From Sphingomonas sp. (GTDB lineage Bacteria; Pseudomonadota; Alphaproteobacteria; Sphingomonadales; Sphingomonadaceae): a stretch of 64,000 nt of DNA. How positions within the stretch are numbered: the first letter of the stretch is position 1; the number at the start of each line of letters is the position of its first letter. The stretch is from contig QFPK01000001.1 in the NCBI GenBank assembly GCA_003248865.1, forward strand, positions 364,709 to 428,708, given 5' to 3'. The notes below the pieces were generated by a model that ran no database searches, was not told the origin of the DNA, and worked only from the letters and a program-made list of their open reading frames with translations. Of the stretch, positions 1-8,232 are shown piece by piece. The position numbers were made by a program, and so were the translations under genes.

Positions 1-124
1 CGTCTGCATCGGCGGCGAGGGCAGGGGCGGCCATGCCAGCCAGCGCCAGAAACGCGACGCCCGAAAGAGCCATAGCCGTGGAGCGGGAGCTGTTCAGGAC
101 AGGGCGGCGGGCGGGCAGATGCAT
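1..124 (-). CDS. Exported protein, N-terminal fragment (cut by window edge)
   Basis: Only the first 41 codons are inside the window. They read as a signal peptide: a basic stretch (MHLPARRP), a hydrophobic core (ALSGVAFLALAGMA) and an Ala-Leu-Ala-Ala cleavage region at about residues 35-38. The product is therefore secreted or an outer-membrane protein. A possible Fur-type site lies just upstream (142-159), so a TonB-dependent receptor would fit, but the mature part is not visible and no family can be assigned. Confidence 0.6.
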   Translation of the reverse strand, partial: MHLPARRPVLNSSRSTAMALSGVAFLALAGMAAPALAADAD

Positions 125-141
125 TGTTTCTCCAATTTCAT

Positions 142-159
142 ATTGAGACGAATTAGCAA
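142..159 (-). promoter_or_regulatory. Possible Fur-like operator
   Basis: Read on the minus strand, this is TTGCTAATTCGTCTCAAT, about 17 bases before the start codon of the exported protein. It resembles alphaproteobacterial Fur sites of the TTGC-AAT-ATTCTCAAT type with a few mismatches. The match is by eye only and would need a motif scan. Confidence 0.3.
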
Positions 160-372
160 TAGCAATTTGGCGGCCTATTGGGGCCGGGCGCGCAGGCTGT
201 CAACAGTCAGCTGGCGTTCATATTGAGCAGGATTGATTTTTCTTGATGTCAGCCCGCCACAGCCGGCGCTGGCCAGCGCCCGGCCCTTTTCCTCCGTGCA
301 ATTCGACGAGGATAAATGCCGTCTGTCGAAGGTGGCTCGCGGCAAAACGGTCGGCAGGGCACGCGAGAAGTC

Positions 373-1122
373 ATGAAAATCGTTCCGGTGCTCCTGCTTC
401 TGACTGCTTCGCAGGCCGCGATTGCGTCAGATCTGCAACCAAAGGCAGCACATGAGGTGCTTGCGCAGATCTCAGCCGGGTTCGACTCCTACATGAACCC
501 CGCCGTCGCACAGAGGACGCAGCCTGCGCTGAAAGCAGCAGGCGTGCGGCTGGCAGCCATTCTTGATCTGCGCGGGAATCGCGGGGGTGGCGGCATTTCC
601 GATGAGGCCTTGCTGGGTCATCTCTCCCACGAGCCTATCCCGATGGTTTCGATCCTCTGGCGTAATCCTGACGGCAGCGAGACAGTCGAACAACGCAGGC
701 TGCGCGCGGCACCCGGGCGCGCGCTGTATGCCGACAAGCCGGTCTTCGTGCTGACCTCCGGCCGCACATTTTCCGCTGCCGAAGAGTTTGCCTATGACCT
801 GAAGGCGGCCGGCCGTGCCACATTGATTGGCGAGACGAAGGGTGGAGGCGCCAATCCGGCCAACCGCCCGGTGCTGCTGAGCTATGGTTGCAGCATCTTC
901 ATTCCCAACGGCAAGGTCACCCACCTGACCACCGGCACGAACTGGGAAGGGGCAGGCATCGCGCCAGACGTGGCGGTGCCCGCGGATCAGGCGCTGACCG
1001 AGGCCTATTCACGCGCCCTCAAGGTGGCGAAGCCTATGGTGACCACGCCCCAGACTGAAGCAGAGCGCACCAAGGCCCTGTCGGACCCGAAGGCGGCGCT
1101 GCTCGCAGATCAGAGTTTATGA
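373..1122 (+). CDS. S41-family peptidase-like protein, internally shortened
   Basis: A 249-residue protein with a signal peptide (MKIVPVLLLLTASQAAIAS). The C-terminal catalytic part of the S41 (tail-specific/IRBP-like) family is present: DLRGNRGG, then TSGRTFSAAEEFAYDL with the expected nucleophile Ser, then GETKGGGANP and a C-terminal GIAPDVAVPAD. The N-terminal helix (SYMNPAVAQRT) passes almost directly into DLRGN. Full-length relatives carry about 100 or more residues there, including the strand and helix region before the catalytic core. It is probably an internally deleted copy, and activity is doubtful. An earlier ATG at 316 with GAGGA close by is possible, but the chosen start begins the signal peptide. 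Confidence 0.6.
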   Translation: MKIVPVLLLLTASQAAIASDLQPKAAHEVLAQISAGFDSYMNPAVAQRTQPALKAAGVRLAAILDLRGNRGGGGISDEALLGHLSHEPIPMVSILWRNPDGSETVEQRRLRAAPGRALYADKPVFVLTSGRTFSAAEEFAYDLKAAGRATLIGETKGGGANPANRPVLLSYGCSIFIPNGKVTHLTTGTNWEGAGIAPDVAVPADQALTEAYSRALKVAKPMVTTPQTEAERTKALSDPKAALLADQSL

Positions 1123-1194
1123 CGGACTTCCATTAGGGTTGGAAGCAGGCGGGGTCCGGCGCGTGGCGTTGGACCCCGTCTTTGTGTCCGCGCT

Positions 1195-2232
1195 TCAGGC
1201 GGCGACGGCTGCGACTTCCCCGACACAGCCGTCAATCAATCGATCCAGCGCGGGGCCGCCGCGCAGCGGGTCTGCGGTGGGGAGGCCGAAGCGGTCTTCG
1301 GTGCGGGCAATTTCCGCTGCAGCCTCTGCTGCATCGAGCCCGGCTGTGTTCAGGCTGATGCCACCGCAGCGAATGGTCGGATTGGTAAGGCGACCAGCGG
1401 CAAGATAGGTTTCGATGGCGGTGTCGAGTTCGGGGATCGGATAGTCCGGTCGGCCAAGGATGCTCGTACGGCCGGGCTGGTGGCACAGTACGATCACATC
1501 GGGCTGGCTGCCGTGCAACAGGCCCAGGGTGACGGCGGCATAGCTGGGGTGGAACAGGGATCCCTGACCCTCCACCACGTCCCAATGCTCTGGCTCCGCG
1601 TCCGGGCTCAGTCGCTCGGCTGCACCGGCCAGAAAGTCCGAAACGACGGCATCCATCGGAATTCCGCCACCCGCGATCAGGATCCCGGTCTGCCCACTGG
1701 CCCGGAAGTCGGCCTGAATGCCGCGAGCCTTCAGGGCATTGGCAATAACGAGAGCCGTGTACTTCTTGCCGAGCGCGCAATCGGTGCCCACCGTAAGCAG
1801 GCGCTTGCCGCTGCGTTTCGCGCCCGTGCCAACCGTGAGACCGGTCGGCGGAACGCGGACATCATGCAAGCGTCGGTTGTTGCGTCTGGCTGCTTCGGCA
1901 AGCGCCGGCGTGTCTGACAGGCGGCCGTGCATGCCGCTGACGATGTCGAGCCCGGCATCCAGCGCTTCGACGAGGGGGGCGATCCAACTGTCGCCGAGCG
2001 CGCCGCCGGGGTGGGCAACGCCGATCACGACGGCGCGCGCACCGCGCGCCCTGCCTTCGGCCGCGCTCATCCGGGGAAGTCCGGTGGTGAGCAAGGAGCC
2101 GGAGAAGGCGAGTTCGCCCACGCATCGTTCGGGAACCCACTGGTGCAGGCCAAAGGCGGTCTTCGCGAATCCGGGTTCGGCAATATCCCCCATGAACAGA
2201 AGATAGGGGCTGGGCAGATCGGCGAGAGTCAC
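1195..2232 (-). CDS. dgcN: DUF1611 protein, DgcN-like D-glutamate N-acetyltransferase
   Basis: A 345-residue DUF1611 protein without a signal peptide. The N-terminal half is Rossmann-like (VIGVAHPGG, SGMHGRLSDTP). The second half has a P-loop (GTDCALGKKYTA, residues 149-160) followed by the conserved ASGQTGILIAG and VVEGQGSL. Some members (DgcN) acetylate D-glutamate so that the partner epimerase DgcA can make N-acetyl-L-glutamate. No dgcA is seen here. It lies 37 bases after the D-aminoacylase-like gene on the same strand, so the two are probably one transcript. It is cytosolic, so it would act on D-amino acids after uptake. The family call is firm; the exact substrate is inferred. Confidence 0.8.
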   Translation of the reverse strand: MTLADLPSPYLLFMGDIAEPGFAKTAFGLHQWVPERCVGELAFSGSLLTTGLPRMSAAEGRARGARAVVIGVAHPGGALGDSWIAPLVEALDAGLDIVSGMHGRLSDTPALAEAARRNNRRLHDVRVPPTGLTVGTGAKRSGKRLLTVGTDCALGKKYTALVIANALKARGIQADFRASGQTGILIAGGGIPMDAVVSDFLAGAAERLSPDAEPEHWDVVEGQGSLFHPSYAAVTLGLLHGSQPDVIVLCHQPGRTSILGRPDYPIPELDTAIETYLAAGRLTNPTIRCGGISLNTAGLDAAEAAAEIARTEDRFGLPTADPLRGGPALDRLIDGCVGEVAAVAA

Positions 2233-2269
2233 GTCCGGTTTTCCTCCCTGCGGGGTGGCGCCAATGGGA

Positions 2270-3907
2270 TCAGGAGTCGGCTGCGGGCGCGCAGGCGCCC
2301 TTCAGCACCATGCCGGGACGGGCCGCCGTGGGCTTGCCGCCGTCGACCGCGAGCTGGCCATTCACCAGCACATAATCGATCCCGACTGGTGAGATGGTGG
2401 GCTCCGCGAAAGACGCCCTGTCGTCGAGTTTGTCGTAATCGAAGACCGTGATGTCGGCGCGCAGCCCTTCGCGCAGCACCCCACGATCGTTGAGGCCCAT
2501 CCGGGCGGCGGGCCAGCTGGTCATCTTGCGGACGGCGTCTTCCAGCGTGAGCACCGGGCGCCGCTTCACATATTCCGCGATGGTGCGGGCCGCATTGCCG
2601 TACGCGCGCGGGTGTGGGAGGCCGAGGCCGTCGATCTTGCCATAGACCGGGGCTGCGCCGGCATCGCTGCCGATGGAGACCCAGGGCTGCTTCAGGCCGG
2701 TTTCGATGTCGCGTTCGTCCATCATGAAATAGAGCGCGACGGCGCGCTTGGGCAGCGCCTCCAGCATAATATCCCAGGCGACGTCGGCGGGATCGCGGCC
2801 GACATCCTTCGCGATGGCCGCGATGGACTGGAAGCGGTATTTCTCCCACTTCGGATTGTGCGGGTTGGCGAGCACCACCCTGTCCCAGCCGCCAGCGGAA
2901 TAGACCATGTTGGTCCAGCCCGGTTGCGGGCCCGCGGCGAGATCCTTCTTCATCCGTTCGCGTGCGGCCGGATCCTTCAGCAGGGCGACGGCGGCTTCAA
3001 AGCCGTTTTCATAAACCCAGGTGGGCGCGGTGATTTCGAGCCCGGTGCCCGCGAAGGGGTAGAGATACATGTCTGCCGCGACGTCGATGCCCTTGGCGCG
3101 GGCTTCGTTGATGAGCTTCACCGCCTCCGGCATCATCTGGCCGAAGCGGGGGGCGTAGGCGGCCTTCAGGTGGAAGATTTCCACCTTCACGCCGGCCCGC
3201 TCGCCGATCTCGATGGCTTCCCTGATGCCGTCGAGCAGGCCTGCGCTCTCGTCGCGCATATGGGTGGCGTAGATGGCCTGGCACGGCGCTGCGGCCTTCA
3301 CGATCTCGACCAGCTCGTCCGTGGTCTGGAAGCTGCCGGGCGGGTAGATCAGCGCGGTGGCGAGGCCCATTGTGCCGGCGTTCATCGCCGTTTCCACCTT
3401 TCTGCGGATCTCGACCATTTCCGCGGCCGTCGGCGCGGCGCCCTTGTCGCCGATGACTTCCCGCCGTGCCTGCGTGGCGGAATAGTAGGTGCCGAAATTG
3501 ACTGCAATTCCCTTGCTTTCCAGCTCGCTGAAATAGGCGGCGATCTGATCTGCCGGCACGGGTGTTCCGCCTTCGCCTGCGATCACCGTGGTGACGCCCG
3601 TCAGCAGCTTGTTCTCTGCTCCGCCGTTTTCCCGCAGGACGGCGCCGGACTGGTCCATCATGTCGATCCAGCCTGGCGTGACATAGCGGCCCTTCGCGTC
3701 GATTTCCCGCGAGCCCTTGCCGGTCACCTTGCCGATGCGCGCAATGCGGCCGTCCTTGATGGCGACATCTGCGTGGACCCAGGGGTTTCCGGCGCCGTCC
3801 ATCACGCGGCCGTTGCGGATGACGATGTCATAATCCGCTGCTGTTGCGGGTACCGTGGCGAGAGACAGGCTTGCCGCGGCGAACGCCGAGAGGAGGATGG
3901 TGCGCAT
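2270..3907 (-). CDS. Exported D-aminoacylase-like amidohydrolase
   Basis: A 545-residue amidohydrolase of the N-acyl-D-amino-acid deacylase type. The start at 3907 has AGGGAGAC before it and opens a signal peptide (MRTILLSAFAAASLSLATVPATAADYD), so it works in the periplasm. Visible conserved parts are YDIVIRNGRVMDG, ATHMRDES (His ligand), EIFHLKA (His ligand), GSDAG (Asp) and SWPAARMGL near the end. The usual HxH after 'PGFID' is replaced by PGWIDMMDQSG, and the Cys of 'GNCG' is replaced (AGEGGTP). Metal binding must therefore differ from that of classical D-aminoacylases. First gene of the minus-strand arm, followed by the DgcN-like gene. Confidence 0.8.
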   Translation of the reverse strand: MRTILLSAFAAASLSLATVPATAADYDIVIRNGRVMDGAGNPWVHADVAIKDGRIARIGKVTGKGSREIDAKGRYVTPGWIDMMDQSGAVLRENGGAENKLLTGVTTVIAGEGGTPVPADQIAAYFSELESKGIAVNFGTYYSATQARREVIGDKGAAPTAAEMVEIRRKVETAMNAGTMGLATALIYPPGSFQTTDELVEIVKAAAPCQAIYATHMRDESAGLLDGIREAIEIGERAGVKVEIFHLKAAYAPRFGQMMPEAVKLINEARAKGIDVAADMYLYPFAGTGLEITAPTWVYENGFEAAVALLKDPAARERMKKDLAAGPQPGWTNMVYSAGGWDRVVLANPHNPKWEKYRFQSIAAIAKDVGRDPADVAWDIMLEALPKRAVALYFMMDERDIETGLKQPWVSIGSDAGAAPVYGKIDGLGLPHPRAYGNAARTIAEYVKRRPVLTLEDAVRKMTSWPAARMGLNDRGVLREGLRADITVFDYDKLDDRASFAEPTISPVGIDYVLVNGQLAVDGGKPTAARPGMVLKGACAPAADS

Positions 3908-3979
3908 TGTCTCCCTTCCGTGGGCCTTGAGGCGTTGATTCGGGCATGAGCCTATCGCGGGATTCTCTTCCCGGAAAGT

Positions 3980-3998
3980 ATTTTCACAAGGTGAAATT
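3980..3998. promoter_or_regulatory. Inverted-repeat operator in the divergent D-aminoacylase/TonB-receptor region
   Basis: TTTCAC-AAG-GTGAAA is a perfect 6+3+6 inverted repeat (3982-3996), extended by near-symmetric flanks. It sits 75 bases before the D-aminoacylase start and about 315 bases before the TonB receptor start. The 404-base divergent region (3908-4311) has no gene. Near the receptor it becomes AT-rich, with TTGACC at 4204 as a possible -35 box and AGGGGAT before the ATG at 4312. A local regulator may bind here and control both arms; none is encoded next to it. Confidence 0.4.
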
Positions 3999-4311
3999 TT
4001 CGTGCTTTTCCGGTGCATCTCCGTCATGTCGCCGTTCGTTTGCCCGTGGGCGGCGAAGGCATTTGGTCCATCCGTCATGTTCCACAACGGGATAGGCCGA
4101 ATCTTCCTGTCCGCTTGAAGATGGGGGCGCACGGCTGACAGGTCGGGAGTGTTGCGAGAAGGCCTCTCCAAAATTGCAAAATTAGAAAAATTATCAAAAA
4201 CGCTTGACCAAATTCTCCACAACGAGAATTCTGTGCGTAATCGCAGCAAAGTCTGTGAACGCCGAAGGGAGGCGAGAGACCATCAAACGAGCCAATATAA
4301 GGGGATATGCG

Positions 4312-7158
4312 ATGCAGGTTCGTGCTTTCCGAATTCAGTCGGCGCCCGGCAGGGTTTCCGCGCTTCTCGCCACCACCATGCTGACGGCGGCTTTCGTGCC
4401 GTCGGCGGCAATGGCGCAGACAACTCCGGCATCGGATTTTGAGGACATCATCGTCACCGGCTCGCAGATCGCGCGCAGCGGGTTTGACACGCCAACGCCG
4501 GTCACGGTCGTCGGCATCGCAGATTTCGAGCGTGTCGCGACGCCCAACATCGCCGACACGCTGAACCAGCTGCCGGCATTGAAGGCCAGCGCCACACCGC
4601 AGTCCAGCACCAACCTCTCGAAAATTGCCGGTGCCAACCATCTGGACCTTCGGGGACTCACCTATCTGCGCACGCTCGTGCTGGTGGATGGCAAGCGCTA
4701 TATGCCGAGTTCGCCGGAAGGTGTGATCAACATCAACAACCTGCCGCAGGCTGTCATCGGCTCGGTGGAAGTGGTGACCGGCGGTGCCTCGGCGGTCTAT
4801 GGCTCCGACGCCGTGGCAGGTGTCGTCAACTTCAAGCTGGACGACAAGCTGGATGGCGTTCGTGCCAACGCGCAATATGGCGTCAGCAAATATGGCGACC
4901 GTGACAACTGGCTGGGATCTGTAGCGATCGGCAAGAGTTTCGGCGGCGGACGCGGCCATGTGCTCGTCGGCGGCGACTACGCCAGAAGCGAGGGGATTCC
5001 GCGCGTCGGCAGCCGTCCGTGGGGCAATCAGACGCTCATCAACAATCCGGCCTACACTGCAACCAACAACGAGCCTGCCTACATTCTCGTCGAGGATGGG
5101 CGCACGTCCAACTCGACCTATGGTGGGGTGATCAACAGCGCCACGGGCGCCAACGGAACGGCTCTGCTTCGCGGCACCACCTTCCTGGGCGGCGGGCAGG
5201 TCGGCACCTTCGACTATGGCACTTTGACAACGGCTACGGCGCAGAAGGGTGGCAGCGGTATCAACAATACCGAGGATCTGGTGCTTGAGCAGCCCTACAA
5301 GCGCTGGTCGGTGCTGGGTAAAGTTACCTACGAAATCTCACCGGAGTTCAACTTCTATGGCCGGGTCAGTTACGCCGGTTCGAAGATGGTCGGCGACAGC
5401 ATCATCGGCAACGACCAGATCACCATCCAGCGCGACAATGTGTTCATCCCTACTGCCGTTCGCAGCATTCTCGACGCAAATCCGGACATCACCAGTTTCA
5501 CCATGGGCCGTTCGCTGGACGATTACGCCCGCGGCTACTTCGATCAGGACGTGTGGAACTGGCAGGCGATCGGCGGTCTGACGGGTCAGATCATCGGCTC
5601 CTGGAATTACGACTTCTCCGTCAGCTATGGGAAGAGCCGTAACAAGACAGTGTTCATGGACAGCCGCATCACGGCCGGCTGGCGGGATGCTGTCGATGCG
5701 ATTGACAATCCGGCGACGCCCGGCGTCGTCGATCCAATCTGTCGCTCCACGCTGACCAATCCGGGCAATGGCTGTATCCCGCTGAACCTGTTCGGCGTGA
5801 TCGGCGAGGGCGAGCAAGCGGCCGCCATCGCCAACATCCTGGGGCCGTCCGTTCGCGACTGGCACCAGACCCAGAAGACGCTGGACTTCCTGGTTCGCGG
5901 CAATGTGATCGACCTGCCGGCCGGTCCGGTCGGCTTCGCTGGCGGTATCCACTGGCGCAACTTCAAGAGCGAGACGACATCGGATGCGCTCTCGGCCTCA
6001 CGGCCGGGCGGTGCCACGGTGTTCCGCGTCGGCAACACCATTCCCTTCTCCGGCACGCAGGATGTGTGGGAGGCCTATGGCGAATTGCTGGTGCCGGTGC
6101 TGGCAGATCTGTCCTTCGCCGAGGCGCTGGACCTGAGCCTCGCCGGCCGGATCACCGACTATAAGACATCGGGCCAGGTCGAAACCTGGAAGGTGGGCGT
6201 CAACTACAAGATCAACGACATGGTACGACTGCGCGCCACGCGTTCGCGTGACATCCGCGCGCCGAACATCCAGGAACTGTTCGCGGCCGGCCAGACGCTT
6301 GTTTACACCATCAACGATACCCCGCGCGGCGAGAGCTATCTGGTGTCCACCACCCAGGGCGGCAACCCCAATCTGGTGCCCGAAAAGGCGGACACCTTTA
6401 CTGCTGGTGTCGTGTTGGCCCCGGTTTCGCGCCTGCGCCTGTCGGTCGATTATTATGACATCAAGATTGAAGGCGCGATCGCGGCGCTGTCAGCGGCGCA
6501 GATTGCCTCTTCATGCTTCTCGGGGGACACAGCGCTCTGCTCCCTCATCACGCGGGAAGCGAGCACGGGGGGCACGACCCCGGGTCGCATCACCGGAATC
6601 CTGCTGGCGCCGGCCAACTTCCAGAGCATCAAGACACGCGGTATCGATTTCGAGGCCGCCTATGATTTCCCGCTGTGGAACGGTACCGCGGATATCCGGG
6701 TGCTGGGCAACTATTTGATCAAGCATGAGATGGTGGGCGCTCAGGGCGCGGTCACCGATCTAGTGGGAAGCGTGGCGCAGCCCTTCATCGATGGCCTGAA
6801 CGGCACGCCGCGCTGGCGTGGGCAGGCGGTGCTCGGCTTCAGCAACTCCCTGTTCCGTGCCAATGTGACGGGCCGCTATGTCGGCGGCGGGGTCGTCACC
6901 CGTGACTATGTGGCGACCAAGCCAGACGTGCCGATCACCGATCCGATCAGCGTCAACGGTCGCTTCTATGTCGATCTGTCGGGCGAAGCGAAGCTGTTCG
7001 ACGTGGGCAGCGAAGGCAAGGTCTCGCTCTATGGAACGATCCTCAACGCCTTCAACAACCAGCCACCGATCACCGGCTATGATGGCTATGGCGCGCCGCG
7101 CCACCTGTTCGACGTGATCGGCCGGCAATACACCATCGGCGTTCGCTTCAATTACTGA
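4312..7158 (+). CDS. TonB-dependent outer-membrane receptor
   Basis: A 948-residue receptor. The start at 4312 has AAGGGGAT upstream and gives a signal peptide ending AAMAQ. A TonB-box-like FEDIIVTG follows, then the plug (TPTPVTVV, LRGLTYLRTLVLVDGKR, GGASAVYGSDAVAGVVNFKL). The C-terminal barrel contains the RDIRAPNIQELF and NPNLVPEKADTFTAGVV signatures and ends in aromatic FNY. It should take up a ligand across the outer membrane using TonB energy. It heads an arm of exported hydrolases for D-amino-acid peptides, so a peptide or muropeptide ligand is a reasonable inference. No siderophore-related gene is nearby. Confidence 0.92.
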   Translation: MQVRAFRIQSAPGRVSALLATTMLTAAFVPSAAMAQTTPASDFEDIIVTGSQIARSGFDTPTPVTVVGIADFERVATPNIADTLNQLPALKASATPQSSTNLSKIAGANHLDLRGLTYLRTLVLVDGKRYMPSSPEGVININNLPQAVIGSVEVVTGGASAVYGSDAVAGVVNFKLDDKLDGVRANAQYGVSKYGDRDNWLGSVAIGKSFGGGRGHVLVGGDYARSEGIPRVGSRPWGNQTLINNPAYTATNNEPAYILVEDGRTSNSTYGGVINSATGANGTALLRGTTFLGGGQVGTFDYGTLTTATAQKGGSGINNTEDLVLEQPYKRWSVLGKVTYEISPEFNFYGRVSYAGSKMVGDSIIGNDQITIQRDNVFIPTAVRSILDANPDITSFTMGRSLDDYARGYFDQDVWNWQAIGGLTGQIIGSWNYDFSVSYGKSRNKTVFMDSRITAGWRDAVDAIDNPATPGVVDPICRSTLTNPGNGCIPLNLFGVIGEGEQAAAIANILGPSVRDWHQTQKTLDFLVRGNVIDLPAGPVGFAGGIHWRNFKSETTSDALSASRPGGATVFRVGNTIPFSGTQDVWEAYGELLVPVLADLSFAEALDLSLAGRITDYKTSGQVETWKVGVNYKINDMVRLRATRSRDIRAPNIQELFAAGQTLVYTINDTPRGESYLVSTTQGGNPNLVPEKADTFTAGVVLAPVSRLRLSVDYYDIKIEGAIAALSAAQIASSCFSGDTALCSLITREASTGGTTPGRITGILLAPANFQSIKTRGIDFEAAYDFPLWNGTADIRVLGNYLIKHEMVGAQGAVTDLVGSVAQPFIDGLNGTPRWRGQAVLGFSNSLFRANVTGRYVGGGVVTRDYVATKPDVPITDPISVNGRFYVDLSGEAKLFDVGSEGKVSLYGTILNAFNNQPPITGYDGYGAPRHLFDVIGRQYTIGVRFNY

Positions 7159-7194
7159 TCGCGAACGGACGGCACAGGCAGGAAAGGCGAATTG

Positions 7195-8232
7195 ATGCGG
7201 GTTTCGAAAATGGCGGTTGCAGCGGCAGCCCTGCTGACGGTTTCGGTTGCGGCGCCGCCGCTTTCTTCCCCCGCATTTGCGCAGAAGGCATCGTCGAAGG
7301 CGGCCATTCCGTCGGCGGCGCTGCTGGAAGCGCAATTCGCCTTCCTCGCCAAGCAGACGGACGGCATTGTCGGTGTGGCTGTGCAGAAGGTCGGCTCCAG
7401 CGAGATCATGACGCTGAACAAGGGCGTCACCTTCCCGATGGCCAGCACCTTCAAGGTCGCGGTTGCGGCGCGCATCTTCGAGAAGATCGACAAGGGCGAA
7501 CTGACCCTCGATCAGATTATTCCTGTGGACCCGAAGATTCTGGTCGGATCCTATGGGCTTGCAGTGATGACACCGCATGACGGCATCTCGCTGTCGGTGC
7601 ACAACCTCCTGGAGTTGATGATCACGATCAGCGACAACACGTCGACCGACGTGCTGGTGCAGCTCGCAGGCGGCCCGGCCGCCGTGACCGACTGGCTGAC
7701 GCGGCATGGCATCAAGGGCCAGCGCATCGATGCGGATACCGCACATCTCATCTATCGTGCGCTGGACATCACGCCCGGCCCGGGCACTTTCAAGCAGAAT
7801 GTCGAAGCTGCGTTCAAGGCCGATCCAGGCAAGCGTGAGCGCGACCAGAAACGGATTCCGAACGCGCCGTTCAATGCGGACCCGCGTGACACCTCCACCC
7901 CGGAAGCGATGGTGCAGCTGCTGTTGCTGATCGAAAGCGGCAAGGCGCTCAGTGCAGACAGCACCAAGGAACTGCTTGCCATCATGGGGCGTTGCACAAC
8001 AGGCGAGAAGCGGTTGAAGGGCCTGCTGCCGATCGGCACCGTTGTTGCGCACAAGACCGGCACATTGATGAGCGTCGCAAATGACGTGGGGTTCATCACC
8101 CTGCCGGATGGCAGCCGGTTTGCCATTGCGGTGTTCGTGAAGGGGGACACCAAGGGAACCGAAACACAGGATCGCGTCATCGCCGAAATGGCGCGCACCG
8201 CTTACGATTACTACGTGCTCGGCGGCCGTTGA
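7195..8232 (+). CDS. Class A beta-lactamase-like serine hydrolase
   Basis: A 345-residue exported protein; GGAAAGG precedes the ATG at 7195. The penicillin-recognising motifs are present: S84-T-F-K87, S146-D-N148 and K287-T-G289. The omega-loop region where class A enzymes carry Glu166 reads RIDADTAHL (177-185), which aligns Thr with Glu, and the stretch before the conserved RDTSTPEAMVQLL is longer than in TEM. It belongs to an environmental branch labelled class A beta-lactamase, but efficient beta-lactam hydrolysis is not assured; a peptidase-like role is possible. The stop overlaps the next start (TGATG), so the two are translationally coupled. Confidence 0.82.
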   Translation: MRVSKMAVAAAALLTVSVAAPPLSSPAFAQKASSKAAIPSAALLEAQFAFLAKQTDGIVGVAVQKVGSSEIMTLNKGVTFPMASTFKVAVAARIFEKIDKGELTLDQIIPVDPKILVGSYGLAVMTPHDGISLSVHNLLELMITISDNTSTDVLVQLAGGPAAVTDWLTRHGIKGQRIDADTAHLIYRALDITPGPGTFKQNVEAAFKADPGKRERDQKRIPNAPFNADPRDTSTPEAMVQLLLLIESGKALSADSTKELLAIMGRCTTGEKRLKGLLPIGTVVAHKTGTLMSVANDVGFITLPDGSRFAIAVFVKGDTKGTETQDRVIAEMARTAYDYYVLGGR

